The position numbers and the translations under genes were made by a program. A model generated the notes under the pieces. That model did no database searches. It had not been told where the DNA came from and worked only from the letters and a program-made list of their open reading frames with translations. Below are positions 43,188 through 52,936 of a stretch of DNA of 64,000 bases, one piece after another. Origin of the DNA: Haloferax mediterranei ATCC 33500 (GTDB taxonomy: Archaea; Halobacteriota; Halobacteria; Halobacteriales; Haloferacaceae); NCBI RefSeq assembly GCF_000306765.2, contig NC_017943.1:1-64000 (forward strand). The letters run 5' to 3'. The first letter of the stretch is position 1. Every line of letters starts with the position of its first letter.

Positions 43188-44810
43188 TTAGAGATGTTCG
43201 AGGAGCGTGTCGAGTAGCACTTCGTTTTTATCGCCCGAGAATGCCCAGAACATCATCCCGCCGATGTCGTTGTTGACGGCGTAGTCCGTCTTGATGCCGA
43301 TGGACTTCGGATTGTCGTAGCTGACGAGCACGTCGGAGTTGTTCGAGTATATCCACGGTACCTTGGCCGTGTCGTCCCAGTGGTAGTCGTACTCTGAGCT
43401 TGGTTCGAGGTTCTTGTTGATATCCCAGAACTCCATGATGCCGTTGTCTTGGCCCCACGTTCCGTCGGGGGAGCCTTCGAAGGACTGGTACAGACCGCCG
43501 TTGTCGCTACTCGCGACGTTCCCGAAGCTCCGGCCGTAGAACGGGAGACCCATCGAAAGCTGGGAACTGTCGAACGCGGTGTTCGCCCAGTAGCTCATCG
43601 CGGCATCGACGTTGAAGTCTTCCGCCCGTGGGGACGGGTCGTTCTCCTTGAAGTACAGCGGACTCTGGTGGTTCGTGTAGTCGTCGAAGGCTCCGTGGAA
43701 GTCGTACGTCATGACGTTCACGAAGTCGAGAAGCCCGGTGTTACGCTGGTGGTCGAGCCCGTTGTTTTTCTTCGGGTCGGCGGACAGTGCGGTCGTCAGC
43801 AGGTACTCTTGTCCGTCCTCCTGTTCGGCAGCGTCGAGTTCGGCCCGAACCGCATCTAGCAGGTCGGAGTACCGCTTTTTGTCGCCGTCGCGGACGATGT
43901 TCCCCGACTTTCCGCCACCGCCGGGATACTCCCAGTCGATGTCGAGACCGTCGAAGTTGTGCTCTCGCATAATCTCGACGGCGGTCTTCGCGAAGCGCTG
44001 TCGACTCGCTTCGGTTTCGGCCGCGTTCGAGAAGTACTTCGAGTCGTTCCAGCCACCGATAGAGAATAGGAACTTGGTCGTCGGGTCGTCGACGATTTCG
44101 TTGAACCCTTTGTGGTCGTGCCACGATTCGGGCTTGAGAACCCGGTACGCCGCATTCTCGTTGATATAATCGACTGCCCCGTCCTGTTTCACGGTCAGGA
44201 AGGCGTAGTTGACGTGTGTGACTTTGTCCAGTGGGATGTCGCCGGGGGTGTACTCGCGGTCCCACTGCGCCCACTGCATGTAGTACCCGACGACGCGCTT
44301 GTCGGTCGGCATTCCGCCGTCGCTCGCAGTGATGACCTTCGTCGTCGAGCCAGTCGCGCCAGAGTCGTCCGTTACGGTCAACTTGACCGTGTACTCGCCC
44401 ACCGAATCGTACGTGTGAGAGACGACTTTGCCGGACCCAGTCGCTCCGTCGCCGAAGTCCCAATCGTACTCGGTAGCGGTGTCGCCCGACCCACTCGCAT
44501 CGAACTCGACTGTTTGCCCGGGGTTGATGACGAGGTCGCTTGCGGTGAACGACGCTTTCGGACCGTCTCCGCCGTCGTCGACCGGCTCGATTTGCTTCCA
44601 GACGCTCGCGTCCGTACTCGGCTCGGTACCGCGGGTCCACCACTTGGCTTCCCAGATGTAGCCGTTGTAGGTGACGCGGTCGCCGCCGGTGTAGGTTGCT
44701 TCAGGGTCCCATTTGGGGGGTGTCTCTGCTGCTACGGCCGTACCCGCGCCACCGAGGAGCGCAAGCAGGGCCGACGTGTTCCGTAGGTAGTCTCGTCTGC
44801 TCTGTTTCAT
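43188..44810 (-). CDS. Secreted modular GH18 chitinase (classical DGLDIDWE)
   Basis: A 540-residue protein from the ATG at 44810 (MKQSRRDYLRN, Tat motif). Modules: CBM5/12-like (YTGGDRVTYNGYIWEAKWW), PKD (YDWDFGDGATGSG) and GH18 with DGLDIDWE at 287-294 (Glu294). An earlier in-frame ATG at 44840 would place charged residues before the signal and is rejected. TATA-like ATTATACTG lies near 44890-44900. It is the first of the four tandem chitinases; the shared module order shows they arose by duplication. Confidence 0.9.
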   Translation of the reverse strand: MKQSRRDYLRNTSALLALLGGAGTAVAAETPPKWDPEATYTGGDRVTYNGYIWEAKWWTRGTEPSTDASVWKQIEPVDDGGDGPKASFTASDLVINPGQTVEFDASGSGDTATEYDWDFGDGATGSGKVVSHTYDSVGEYTVKLTVTDDSGATGSTTKVITASDGGMPTDKRVVGYYMQWAQWDREYTPGDIPLDKVTHVNYAFLTVKQDGAVDYINENAAYRVLKPESWHDHKGFNEIVDDPTTKFLFSIGGWNDSKYFSNAAETEASRQRFAKTAVEIMREHNFDGLDIDWEYPGGGGKSGNIVRDGDKKRYSDLLDAVRAELDAAEQEDGQEYLLTTALSADPKKNNGLDHQRNTGLLDFVNVMTYDFHGAFDDYTNHQSPLYFKENDPSPRAEDFNVDAAMSYWANTAFDSSQLSMGLPFYGRSFGNVASSDNGGLYQSFEGSPDGTWGQDNGIMEFWDINKNLEPSSEYDYHWDDTAKVPWIYSNNSDVLVSYDNPKSIGIKTDYAVNNDIGGMMFWAFSGDKNEVLLDTLLEHL

Positions 44811-45783
44811 AGTTCGAGCGGACCGTTTTCGACGGCGCACTCATGTGTGCAGTATTGTCGAACGTATCCTGTAGAGCCATTGTCACACACAGTATAATAA
44901 CTCTACGGCCAATCATATTTTATCCGATATATACTCAACGTTTGAACCCAATGTCCTTCGGTATTCGAACGACGCGTGTCAACCTCCAATTCCGAATCGG
45001 CTTCGCCACGTAGATGATTTCGTAATAGTAACAGTCGGGCCTCGCTGTTTGCTACGTTAGTATGCCTCATAAAATTCGCTTCTAGGGATTGTACTGGTTG
45101 GATTCGTGGAATTAGGTATCTTTCCCCGTTTGGGACGACTATGTGGCCCTAGCCGATACCGACTGGCTCACTAGTAGTTTGTTTCGTATTACGAAATAAT
45201 TTGGCCGTCGTACTTGTTTTCCACGTTCAGAGGGATGCTGCTGGGTCTGGATGAGCCGGACCCCGTTACGGTCGTACGTGTGTAATGTTCTGCGAACTGA
45301 TCAGGTCCTTGACCTGTCGGGGACAACGGTTTCGACACAGCTCAGCTACACAGGTCTTACTTGATGGTTGACCCGATATCAATTACAAACGTACTGGTGT
45401 AATTTGTAGGTGATTCGGTGGAACAGACTCTGCCAGTCATGTATCCACTTGAACGAACTGACTCCAGCAGTCCGTGGCTCTCGGTAGTCGATGGCTTTCG
45501 ACTCCCGTGAACACCTGTCTTTGGTACTAATTTCACGCTCTGACAGCGGTGGATGACAGCCCGGCAACCATCTAAAACTGAACATATGTTTATCTAGGTT
45601 TGTACATCAATTTCCAACACATAAATATTATGAATGGTTGATTTATTCTATATCTACGTTTCAAATTCCTCTCTTTGTTGGTGTGGGTGTTTGAAACAAC
45701 CTCAATATATGGTGTCGGGAAAACATTTGTGTGGAAATTATTCTGCTACTGTCGATTCCGAATCGACGTGTTAGGTCAAAGGC
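44811..45783. other. Long intergenic region
   Basis: About 970 bp without a supportable gene. It contains the promoter of the first chitinase at its left end and a 15-bp palindrome TTTCGTATTACGAAA at 45182-45196. A minus-strand frame at 45379-45585 has no recognisable features. The right end (45590-45780) is AT-rich and follows the siderophore operon stop. Confidence 0.5.
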
Positions 45784-47613
45784 TCACTCACTAGTTGGTC
45801 CTGTTCGAATCGTTGGTTCAAGCTCGGCTAGCGCGTTCGAGACGGTGCCGTAGGCCGCGACTTCGGGGGGTGCGTGGTCGTCACTGTAGCCGTACTCAAC
45901 CAGTCGGTTTCGGTTTAGACAGAGCTTGTCGTACTCGGGTTTGAACAGGTCGAACAGTTCGAATCGCTCTTCGAGTTCCGGGAACTGCGACTGGTAGTCC
46001 TCGATACTCGCTCGAACCTGCCGCCAGAGTTGGTCTTCGTCGTATCCTTCTCGGCGGTTGAGTAGGTCCGCTACGTAGCGCAGCACACAGATGAACAGCG
46101 TCCCGACGATGTGCTGGCACATCCCTTCGGGCGGTCGCTGGTGGATGATGTCTTCGTGTTCGTACAGTCCGTCGGGCAGTCGGTCGAGTTCGGGGAGCCA
46201 TACTTCGCTAACCGCGATTTCGTCCACGTAGTCCTTGATTGCGAGGCGCGTGGGCTTTCCGTCCCGTAGGACCAGCATCGTATTCGTCCCGTGCGGCATG
46301 AAGACGAGTCCGTACTTGTAGAGGTAATGCAGCAGCGGCGGGAGCAGCACGTCGAAGCAGTCCGCCAGCCACTCGTCGACAGAGCATCCGGCGCGGTCGG
46401 CGAGCTTCGAGACAATCGGTGTTCCATCAGTGTCCTCGTGCATGAGTGCTGAAAGCGGGAGCACCTGCTCGTCGTCCTCGACGAGCGATTCGACACTCTC
46501 GCGCCAGACTGCGCCCAATAGCTCGTGGTACTGGTACGGGGCGTCGTCGAGTTGCGAGAACTTGGGGTGGTCGTAGTTGATACTCGCAATCTCTCCCGGT
46601 AGCACCAGGTTGCAATCATCTCGGAGGAAGGAATCATCGTCACGAATCGATTTGACGTACTCCGTAACCCGCGGTGCTTCCAGCGCTTGCTGGCCGGGGA
46701 GTCCGCGATAGACGATGGTGTTCAGCACACGGATGGGAACCTTGACGTGTGGCTTCTCGGGGTCTGAGATATTCGTGAGCGTCCGAACTGACTGCTGTGG
46801 GAGGTACGTATCCGGCCCCGTTCCGAGGGGAACGATAGCGTCACTCGCAATCTCGCCAGCGAACAGTTGGGCAACGGTGTTATCCCACTGCCACTCGTGG
46901 ACGGGGAGGTAATAATACGAGTCCGGGTCGTGTCCCTTGCTTCGGAGCGTGTCGGCGAACTCCGCGGTCGTGTCTTCAAGTTGCTGGGTCAGAAGCGACT
47001 CGTAGTCGAGGCCGTCTACACTCCGGAAGTCGGCGAACGCTCGATGCACGGCGATCCAGACGAGCGATTGCGGGGTCTTTAGCTCCGGGGCGTACGACTG
47101 ATAGTCGTCGTAGCCGAATCCGATTCGGCCCTTGTTGATGGTGAACCACGGATGGCCTTCCATCTCTCCCTCGATGGCCGGATAGTCCATGTCGAGGATG
47201 CTCTCTTCGACACCTTCCTTGCGGGCGTCGATGTGCGCATCAGCCAGCAGTGTGTTGTTGTACTCCCGAACGAGGTGGCTCGCCGTTTCGGGTGCGACGC
47301 CGAGAGACTCTCTGGCGTCGAGGAGGAACTGCACGGCATCGGTTGCCGCCGTCCATTCGCCATCCTCCTTGCGCTCGATGCTGTCCACGTCGACGCGGTA
47401 GCTGTCGAACGGCCGCGATTTCGCCTTGAAGCGGTAGGCGACCGACCCGTAATCGAGTCGGTACTGTGTCCATTCCTCGTCGGTTCTCTGTTCGATTGGC
47501 TCCAGCAGTTCCTCGTAGAGGAATTCTTCGAGCATCTTGGCGAGTAACTCGCGATTGACGCCGGTCCATCGTTCCGTTTCGAGCGCGTTCGTAAGCATAT
47601 CTTGTCCGTTCAT
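45784..47613 (-). CDS. iucC: NRPS-independent siderophore synthetase, IucC type
   Basis: A 609-residue IucA/IucC family ligase. It shows the nucleotide-binding segments YLPVHEWQWDNT and VKVPIRVLNTIVYRGLPG, and MPHGTNTMLVLRDGKPTR, the counterpart of the EAHxQN region. By analogy it adds the second hydroxamate amine to the citrate half-product made by the first synthetase. The ATG overlaps the hydroxylase stop (ATGA). Last gene of the siderophore operon; cytoplasmic. Confidence 0.92.
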   Translation of the reverse strand: MNGQDMLTNALETERWTGVNRELLAKMLEEFLYEELLEPIEQRTDEEWTQYRLDYGSVAYRFKAKSRPFDSYRVDVDSIERKEDGEWTAATDAVQFLLDARESLGVAPETASHLVREYNNTLLADAHIDARKEGVEESILDMDYPAIEGEMEGHPWFTINKGRIGFGYDDYQSYAPELKTPQSLVWIAVHRAFADFRSVDGLDYESLLTQQLEDTTAEFADTLRSKGHDPDSYYYLPVHEWQWDNTVAQLFAGEIASDAIVPLGTGPDTYLPQQSVRTLTNISDPEKPHVKVPIRVLNTIVYRGLPGQQALEAPRVTEYVKSIRDDDSFLRDDCNLVLPGEIASINYDHPKFSQLDDAPYQYHELLGAVWRESVESLVEDDEQVLPLSALMHEDTDGTPIVSKLADRAGCSVDEWLADCFDVLLPPLLHYLYKYGLVFMPHGTNTMLVLRDGKPTRLAIKDYVDEIAVSEVWLPELDRLPDGLYEHEDIIHQRPPEGMCQHIVGTLFICVLRYVADLLNRREGYDEDQLWRQVRASIEDYQSQFPELEERFELFDLFKPEYDKLCLNRNRLVEYGYSDDHAPPEVAAYGTVSNALAELEPTIRTGPTSE

Positions 47614-49010
47614 CGGCTGCCCTCCATCGAGGTGGCGGTCATCTGTGTGTCTCCCTCACTAACTGTTTCGAGGAACTCTTCGACCGAAAAGTCCTGAAAG
47701 ACGGTATCCTCGTCCTCGGGATACACCGTTCGGTCGCAGAGTTGATTCACGATATGGGCGTTTCGGTAACACCCCAGTCCGAGGTCGGGTGCGCCGACCC
47801 CGTGAGTGTGCAGTTCGGCGTTCTGGACGAAGATGCGACCCGTCACGTCGTCGTCCGTCTGCAAGCGGTAGTCGTCGGTCACGCAGTACCGGCCGTGCTC
47901 GTCCCACTCGATAGACGACTCTAACGGCGAGAGGAAGCCGGGTGTCGGCCGGTGGTATCCCGTCCCGAGGATGACGACTTCGCTTTCGTGGGTAAATCGC
48001 GTTTCGGACTGCCACTGCTCGCAGACGAGGAGGTATCGTGAGTCGTCGCTCTCATCACCTTGGTCACTGCCACCACCGATTCGGTCGATGTCCGTCACCT
48101 CCGTCATCGCGAACAGCCCCACGTCGGGGTCGCGGTCGCCGATTGACCGGCGGTAGAGCATGTCGTAAATCTCTGCGCTGGTGTTTACGTCGATGCCTTT
48201 GTACAGCAGCCCCTGTTCGGGATACACCTCGTCGCGGGTCTCCTGTGGGAGGTCGGTGAAGTACTGCGTGTACTCCGGCGTGAAGTGCTGTAACCCGAGT
48301 TTCGAGTACTCCATCGGGAAGAAGCCTTCCGAGCGAGTAAGCCAGTCGAGCCGATAGTCGGCGTCGGCCTGCGCATCGAGCAGGTCCAAAAACACTTCCG
48401 CGGCGCTCTGTCCGGAGCCGATGACAGTTATCGAGTCCGCGTCGAGACAGCGGGATTTTCGGTTTCGGTAGGCTGCCGTGTGGAACACGTCACGTTCCGG
48501 ATGGCCACCGAGTGCGTCGGGCACGTACGGGCGACTCCCGACGCCGAAGACGACATCTTCTGCCCGGTATCGGTGTTCTTCGCCGTGTTCGGGATGTCGA
48601 GCGATAACCTCGAAATACCCGTCGTCGCACCACTGAATGTCCGTCACACGCCGCTCGAACTGGCACGTGTCGAGTCGTTCGCTGACCCAGCGCAGGTAGT
48701 CACTGTACTCTCGGCGGGGAATCTGGAACCGCTCGTAGAAGTAAAACTGGTAGATACGACCGGTTTCCCGGAGGTAGTTCAGGTAGCTGTGTGGACTCGT
48801 CGGGTCGGCTAACGTCACGAGGTCTGCGAGGAAGGGAACTTCGAGCGTCGTTCCCTCGATAAGCATCCCTTCGTGCCACGCGAATTCGGCTTCTTGTTCG
48901 AGGAACACGGCATCGACCGACCCATCAGCCCCATCGAGTAGCGCCGCAAGGCCGAGATTAAACGGCCCGAGACCGACGCCGAGTACGTCGTGGACGGGTG
49001 TTTCAGTCAT
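47610..49010 (-). CDS. iucD: FAD/NADPH amine N-monooxygenase, IucD type
   Basis: A 466-residue N-hydroxylating monooxygenase. FAD loop GVGLGPFNLGLAAL near the start, NADPH loop VIGSGQSAAEVF at about 200, and the C-terminal ILGTGYHRPTP. It hydroxylates the terminal amine of a diamine (lysine-derived in aerobactin; 1,3-diaminopropane is likely here because of the adjacent dat and bdb genes). The ATG at 49010 overlaps the acetyltransferase stop by 8 bp; a GTG at 49019 is an alternative. Confidence 0.92.
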   Translation of the reverse strand: MTETPVHDVLGVGLGPFNLGLAALLDGADGSVDAVFLEQEAEFAWHEGMLIEGTTLEVPFLADLVTLADPTSPHSYLNYLRETGRIYQFYFYERFQIPRREYSDYLRWVSERLDTCQFERRVTDIQWCDDGYFEVIARHPEHGEEHRYRAEDVVFGVGSRPYVPDALGGHPERDVFHTAAYRNRKSRCLDADSITVIGSGQSAAEVFLDLLDAQADADYRLDWLTRSEGFFPMEYSKLGLQHFTPEYTQYFTDLPQETRDEVYPEQGLLYKGIDVNTSAEIYDMLYRRSIGDRDPDVGLFAMTEVTDIDRIGGGSDQGDESDDSRYLLVCEQWQSETRFTHESEVVILGTGYHRPTPGFLSPLESSIEWDEHGRYCVTDDYRLQTDDDVTGRIFVQNAELHTHGVGAPDLGLGCYRNAHIVNQLCDRTVYPEDEDTVFQDFSVEEFLETVSEGDTQMTATSMEGSR

Positions 49011-49602
49011 CGTATCCACTCTCCTCGAAGAACCGGTCGCGGTCGCAATGTACGAGCATGGCGTCTTTGTCTGGAAGGGAAATCTCTCCTTTGAGCTCGA
49101 AGCTACACTTTTCTAATACGTGGTGCGTTCGCTTGCTTCGAATATCGGGTTCACCGACGACACGCTTTGCATCGGTCGTTTCGAACTGAAACGCCGTGAT
49201 TGCCTGAATCATCGCCGTACCGTAGCCACGGCCGACGTACTCCGGCGGGCCGAGGAGCACGTGAATACCCCTGTCGTCTGGGTCGACGTCGTAGCACTCG
49301 CTGATTACGTCGTCTTTCGCCGAGTACGTCTCCCAGTAGCTCATCGGTACGTGGTCGAGGTGTCCGATATACAGCGTGAGGTGGTCGTCGTTCAACTTCG
49401 AGTCGAGTTCGAGTCGAAACTCCGACCGTGGCAGATCGAGTTGCCAGTCCGGTTTCACGTGGTCGTAGCCGAACCACGTGTGAAGCCGGTCGAAGTCCCG
49501 CTCCAGTTCGATTTCGGCGAAGGAGATGGTTCGACCGATTGTTTCGTCGTACACCTCGTAGGCGTACTCTCGGCGCTTGCTGTCTACTGCCGCGACTGTC
49601 AA
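49003..49602 (-). CDS. iucB: Hydroxylamine acyltransferase, IucB type (GNAT)
   Basis: A 199-residue GNAT acyltransferase, with LLGPPEYVGRGYGTAMIQ as the acetyl-CoA loop at about 135. It acylates the N-hydroxylated diamine to give the hydroxamate arm. No ATG or GTG fits the N-terminus; a TTG at 49602, overlapping the iucA stop as TTGA, is the best start and gives MTVAAVDSKRREYAYEV. The longer reading frame upstream lies inside iucA. Confidence 0.85.
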   Translation of the reverse strand: MTVAAVDSKRREYAYEVYDETIGRTISFAEIELERDFDRLHTWFGYDHVKPDWQLDLPRSEFRLELDSKLNDDHLTLYIGHLDHVPMSYWETYSAKDDVISECYDVDPDDRGIHVLLGPPEYVGRGYGTAMIQAITAFQFETTDAKRVVGEPDIRSKRTHHVLEKCSFELKGEISLPDKDAMLVHCDRDRFFEESGYDD

Positions 49603-51398
49603 GGCGAGACCACCTCCAGTTCCGTGACGAGCGGGTTGTCGATATCCACGTACACGGACTGGTTCGCCAGCGACCCGACGAGTTCGTCCATGTCGTGGAA
49701 GCGGGTCAGCAGGTTCGCCTTGCACGGCACCGTCGGTTCCGTGAGGAGTTCGTCGAGGAACGACGACGACGGGCGGTCGAACTCCCGGAGCGATTCGAGT
49801 TCCTCTCGCAGCAGTCTCAGGAGCCGCTTTTCTTCGACCAGTCCGGCGGTCCCAAAGGCGTTGATGAGACCGAAGGCGTTGTTGAGGATGATATAATACC
49901 GGAGGCGCTCGTCGGCAATCCAATCGGGACAGACCGACTCCGCGCGCTCGCCGATGCCCGGCAGGTGTTTGTCGACCCTATCGTGAATCGATTCGGGCAG
50001 GTAGTAGCCCTGGTTGTCGCGGTAGTGGAACGTGTCGGGATAGCCGTCTTCGAGCGAGAGGACGCTGTTTTGCTGGTGGGCTTCGACACCTAGTCCGCGC
50101 TCTAAGTAGAGCCAGAGAATCGGCCGAACCGAACGTTCGAGGTACTGTTCGAACCAGTCTTCGCTGACTGCATCGGTCGAACGACCCTCGCGCTCGGCGA
50201 TTGTCTCGATTAGCGTCGCGAGCCTCGAAGACCCATCTCCGATGTGGTCCTGACAAAGCCCCACCACGGGTGTCGCGTTCATCGCGTCGTCGCCGCGGAA
50301 TGGGTTTTCTCGGAGGACCGTCTCGAATCCCGACTCTCCCTCGACGAGGTCGAGCGTCAGGTATCCGGGGTCCGATACGATGTCGAACGACGGGAATCGT
50401 TCCGCCAGTTCGTCGCCGAGTTCGGTTTCGAGCAGTTCGGTGACTGCGACGCCTCGCTCCAACTCGTCGAGCTTGTTCGTTCGCTCGGAGTTGGTGATTT
50501 TGACGTTCAGAGAGGCCTTGACCATGAACGGGGAGTCAGGGGCGTACAGTGTCCGAACCGACGACGTGGGATAGAACTCCCGTCCGACTTGGCCGACGTA
50601 TTCGAGTCCGTCGCCTAGATTCTCTTTGACGTGCGGCTGTTCGCGGAGGTATCCCGCCTGCCACGGGTGGACAGGTAGCAGCACGTCATCCGTATCGACG
50701 TGCTCGGAGACGAACGACTCGGGGACGGTTTCATCCTCGCGGAGTGTCGATTTGACCCACTCGGATGCGGATTCCGCTCGAACCGACTTTTGCTGGACCA
50801 GCGACGGGTCTGCCTTGAAGTACGCAAGCGAGAACGCTCCTCGCAGTTCCGGGGCGTACGTCTGTTCTTTGTGCGGCGGTATTCCCTGCCGGCTTTTCGG
50901 CGTCGGGTGTAGCTGGTGTCCGAATACGAGCGATTGCTCGGCATCTCGGAACGACGTGTTGAAGCCGTAGAGCCGTTCTTCATCGTCCTTCCGGGCTTCG
51001 ACGAATCGTTCGATATTCCTGTGGCTCTTGAGTACTCGCAGGAGCAGTTCGTCGCCTGCACCCGTATCATCGCGCGAACGTTTCAGCTCCGTCGTGACGA
51101 GATTTACGAGCGTCGGGTAGTCGAGTTTCAGTACCTCGTCGTTCGCAAGCCGATACACGGCGGGTAACTCGAACAGATGTCGGCCGGTCAGCGACTGATA
51201 CCGAAGCGGGACGTAGATGTCCACACCCTGGTCTGAGAGGGATGCGTGGACGACTTCGTCGGTATCGGCATCGATTGGCGCGTCGGCCTCGGCAATAACC
51301 TCGTAGTCGCCGGTTTCCCGGAGATAGCAGTTGAGGAAACTGTGCAGTGTCGCGGCTTCTGCGGGCGCTACGGAATCTTGGGTATCTCTTGGGTTCAT
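49599..51398 (-). CDS. iucA: NRPS-independent siderophore synthetase, IucA type
   Basis: A 599-residue IucA/IucC family ligase with the motifs LLPVHPWQAGYL, MVKASLNVKITNSERTNK and VEAHQQNSVLSL, which bind ATP and carboxylate. It would join citrate to the first hydroxamate arm. Its ATG overlaps the bdb stop (ATGA). The second synthetase at 47613 completes the molecule, so the product is probably a dihydroxamate citrate siderophore, schizokinen- or aerobactin-like. Confidence 0.92.
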   Translation of the reverse strand: MNPRDTQDSVAPAEAATLHSFLNCYLRETGDYEVIAEADAPIDADTDEVVHASLSDQGVDIYVPLRYQSLTGRHLFELPAVYRLANDEVLKLDYPTLVNLVTTELKRSRDDTGAGDELLLRVLKSHRNIERFVEARKDDEERLYGFNTSFRDAEQSLVFGHQLHPTPKSRQGIPPHKEQTYAPELRGAFSLAYFKADPSLVQQKSVRAESASEWVKSTLREDETVPESFVSEHVDTDDVLLPVHPWQAGYLREQPHVKENLGDGLEYVGQVGREFYPTSSVRTLYAPDSPFMVKASLNVKITNSERTNKLDELERGVAVTELLETELGDELAERFPSFDIVSDPGYLTLDLVEGESGFETVLRENPFRGDDAMNATPVVGLCQDHIGDGSSRLATLIETIAEREGRSTDAVSEDWFEQYLERSVRPILWLYLERGLGVEAHQQNSVLSLEDGYPDTFHYRDNQGYYLPESIHDRVDKHLPGIGERAESVCPDWIADERLRYYIILNNAFGLINAFGTAGLVEEKRLLRLLREELESLREFDRPSSSFLDELLTEPTVPCKANLLTRFHDMDELVGSLANQSVYVDIDNPLVTELEVVSP

Positions 51399-52936
51399 TG
51401 TCGGATTTCGTCGGGGTTCGTTTCGAATTCGGTGCCACGAGCGGTAATCGCCTGGAGGAGCGACCGGATATCCTCGCGTGTCGTCCGCGGATTCAGGAGC
51501 GTCAGCTTCAGACAGTTGATGCCATCCACCGTTGTCCGTGCAACCACGGCTTCGCCGTCTTCGAGGAGCGAATCACGGATAGCTTCGTTCAGCTTTCCTA
51601 TCCACTCCTCTCGTGTCATCTCTATCGGCACGGACTCAGGGACGTACCGGAAGAGAACTACGTTTAGCTCCGATTCGTGGATGACGTGCAGGTCCGAATC
51701 CCGCTCGATTAGCTCGACCGCTTCGTCAGCGAGATTGATGGTGTATTCCATCAGCGAGGCAAGCCCCTCGCGACCGACCGTCTGCATCGTGACGAACGGT
51801 TTGAGCGCGTCGAATCGTCGGGTCGTCTGTACCGATTTCGACACGAGATTCGGAACGCCGGCTTCATCGTCGCGTTCCGGGTTCAGGTACGCCGCGTTCC
51901 GGTCGATGAGGTCGTAGGACGACTCGTCGCGGACGAGGACGGCTCCACAGCTTATGGGCTGGTAGAACATCTTGTGGAAGTCGACCGCGATAGAGTCCGC
52001 AGCCTCGATACCGGCGAGTTTATCGGCGTGCTCGTCGCTCAGCGCGAGCGCGCCACCCCATGCGGCATCGACGTGGAACCAACAGTCGTACTTGCGAGCA
52101 CGCTCCGCCAGTGGTTCCAGCGGGTCGATGCTTCCGAAATCTGTTGTCCCGGCAGTTGCGACGATAGCAAACGGTCGATTGCCGTTTGCGCGAATGTCGA
52201 CAATTGCCTCGTCGAACGCCTCGACGGAGATGCGGTACTCGTTGTCAGTCGGGACCGTGACGACCGCGTTTTCACCTAACCCGAGGTGAGAGGCGGCCTG
52301 CTTGGCGGTGAAGTGGGCCGCTTCCGAACAGAGGATGCGGAGGTCCCGGGCTTCTGGCGGCAACCCGGCTTGTTGGACGTCGACGCCGTACTCTTCCAGT
52401 AGAATACGATTCCGTGCGAGCAGCAGGCCAACGAAGTTCGACTGTGTCCCGCCGCTCGTGAAGACGCCGTCGCTTTCCGCTTCGTCGTAGCCGAACAGCC
52501 CACACAGTTCGGTGACGAACTGCTCTTCGAGGTGGGTCGCTGCGGGACTCTGGTCCCACGAGTCCATCGACTGGTTCGCCGCGGTCAAAAGCACTTCGGC
52601 GGCGAGTGCCGGAACCATCGGTGGACACTGCAGGTGTGCGATGCAGTGCGGGTCGGAGACACCGACGGAATTTCGGAGGACTGGGCCGGTTCGGTCGAGC
52701 GCGGTCTCCAGTCCGTCACCCTCGGAAGGGAGCATCTCGAACTGGGCGAGCGTGTCGGCCAGTTCATCGGGTGTCACCCCCGAATACGGCGTCGCGTTGT
52801 CGAGGAACTCCCCGAGAACGAGGTCACACGCCTGCTCGATTGCCTCTTGATAGGCCTCGCGGTCATTCTCGTCGTCCCCGAGGAACAGCCCCTCCATATC
52901 CGGGCGTGTATCGTGGAGACTCTCGGCGTCGCTCAC
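51395..52936 (-). CDS. bdb: L-2,4-diaminobutyrate decarboxylase
   Basis: A 513-residue group II PLP decarboxylase. HVDAAWGGALALS supplies the substrate-side residues and the Schiff-base lysine lies in AVDFHKMFYQPIS. It converts diaminobutyrate to 1,3-diaminopropane, the amine precursor for the siderophore. The start is the GTG at 52936 overlapping the dat stop (GTGA), giving VSDAESLHDTRPDM; the longer frame upstream is inside dat. Coupled to iucA at its 3' end. Confidence 0.9.
   Translation of the reverse strand: MSDAESLHDTRPDMEGLFLGDDENDREAYQEAIEQACDLVLGEFLDNATPYSGVTPDELADTLAQFEMLPSEGDGLETALDRTGPVLRNSVGVSDPHCIAHLQCPPMVPALAAEVLLTAANQSMDSWDQSPAATHLEEQFVTELCGLFGYDEAESDGVFTSGGTQSNFVGLLLARNRILLEEYGVDVQQAGLPPEARDLRILCSEAAHFTAKQAASHLGLGENAVVTVPTDNEYRISVEAFDEAIVDIRANGNRPFAIVATAGTTDFGSIDPLEPLAERARKYDCWFHVDAAWGGALALSDEHADKLAGIEAADSIAVDFHKMFYQPISCGAVLVRDESSYDLIDRNAAYLNPERDDEAGVPNLVSKSVQTTRRFDALKPFVTMQTVGREGLASLMEYTINLADEAVELIERDSDLHVIHESELNVVLFRYVPESVPIEMTREEWIGKLNEAIRDSLLEDGEAVVARTTVDGINCLKLTLLNPRTTREDIRSLLQAITARGTEFETNPDEIRQ

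Noticed and set aside
45379..45585. A 68-codon minus-strand frame in the gene-free region
   Set aside because: No start signals, family or partner gene, and its residue composition is basic and unlike haloarchaeal proteins.
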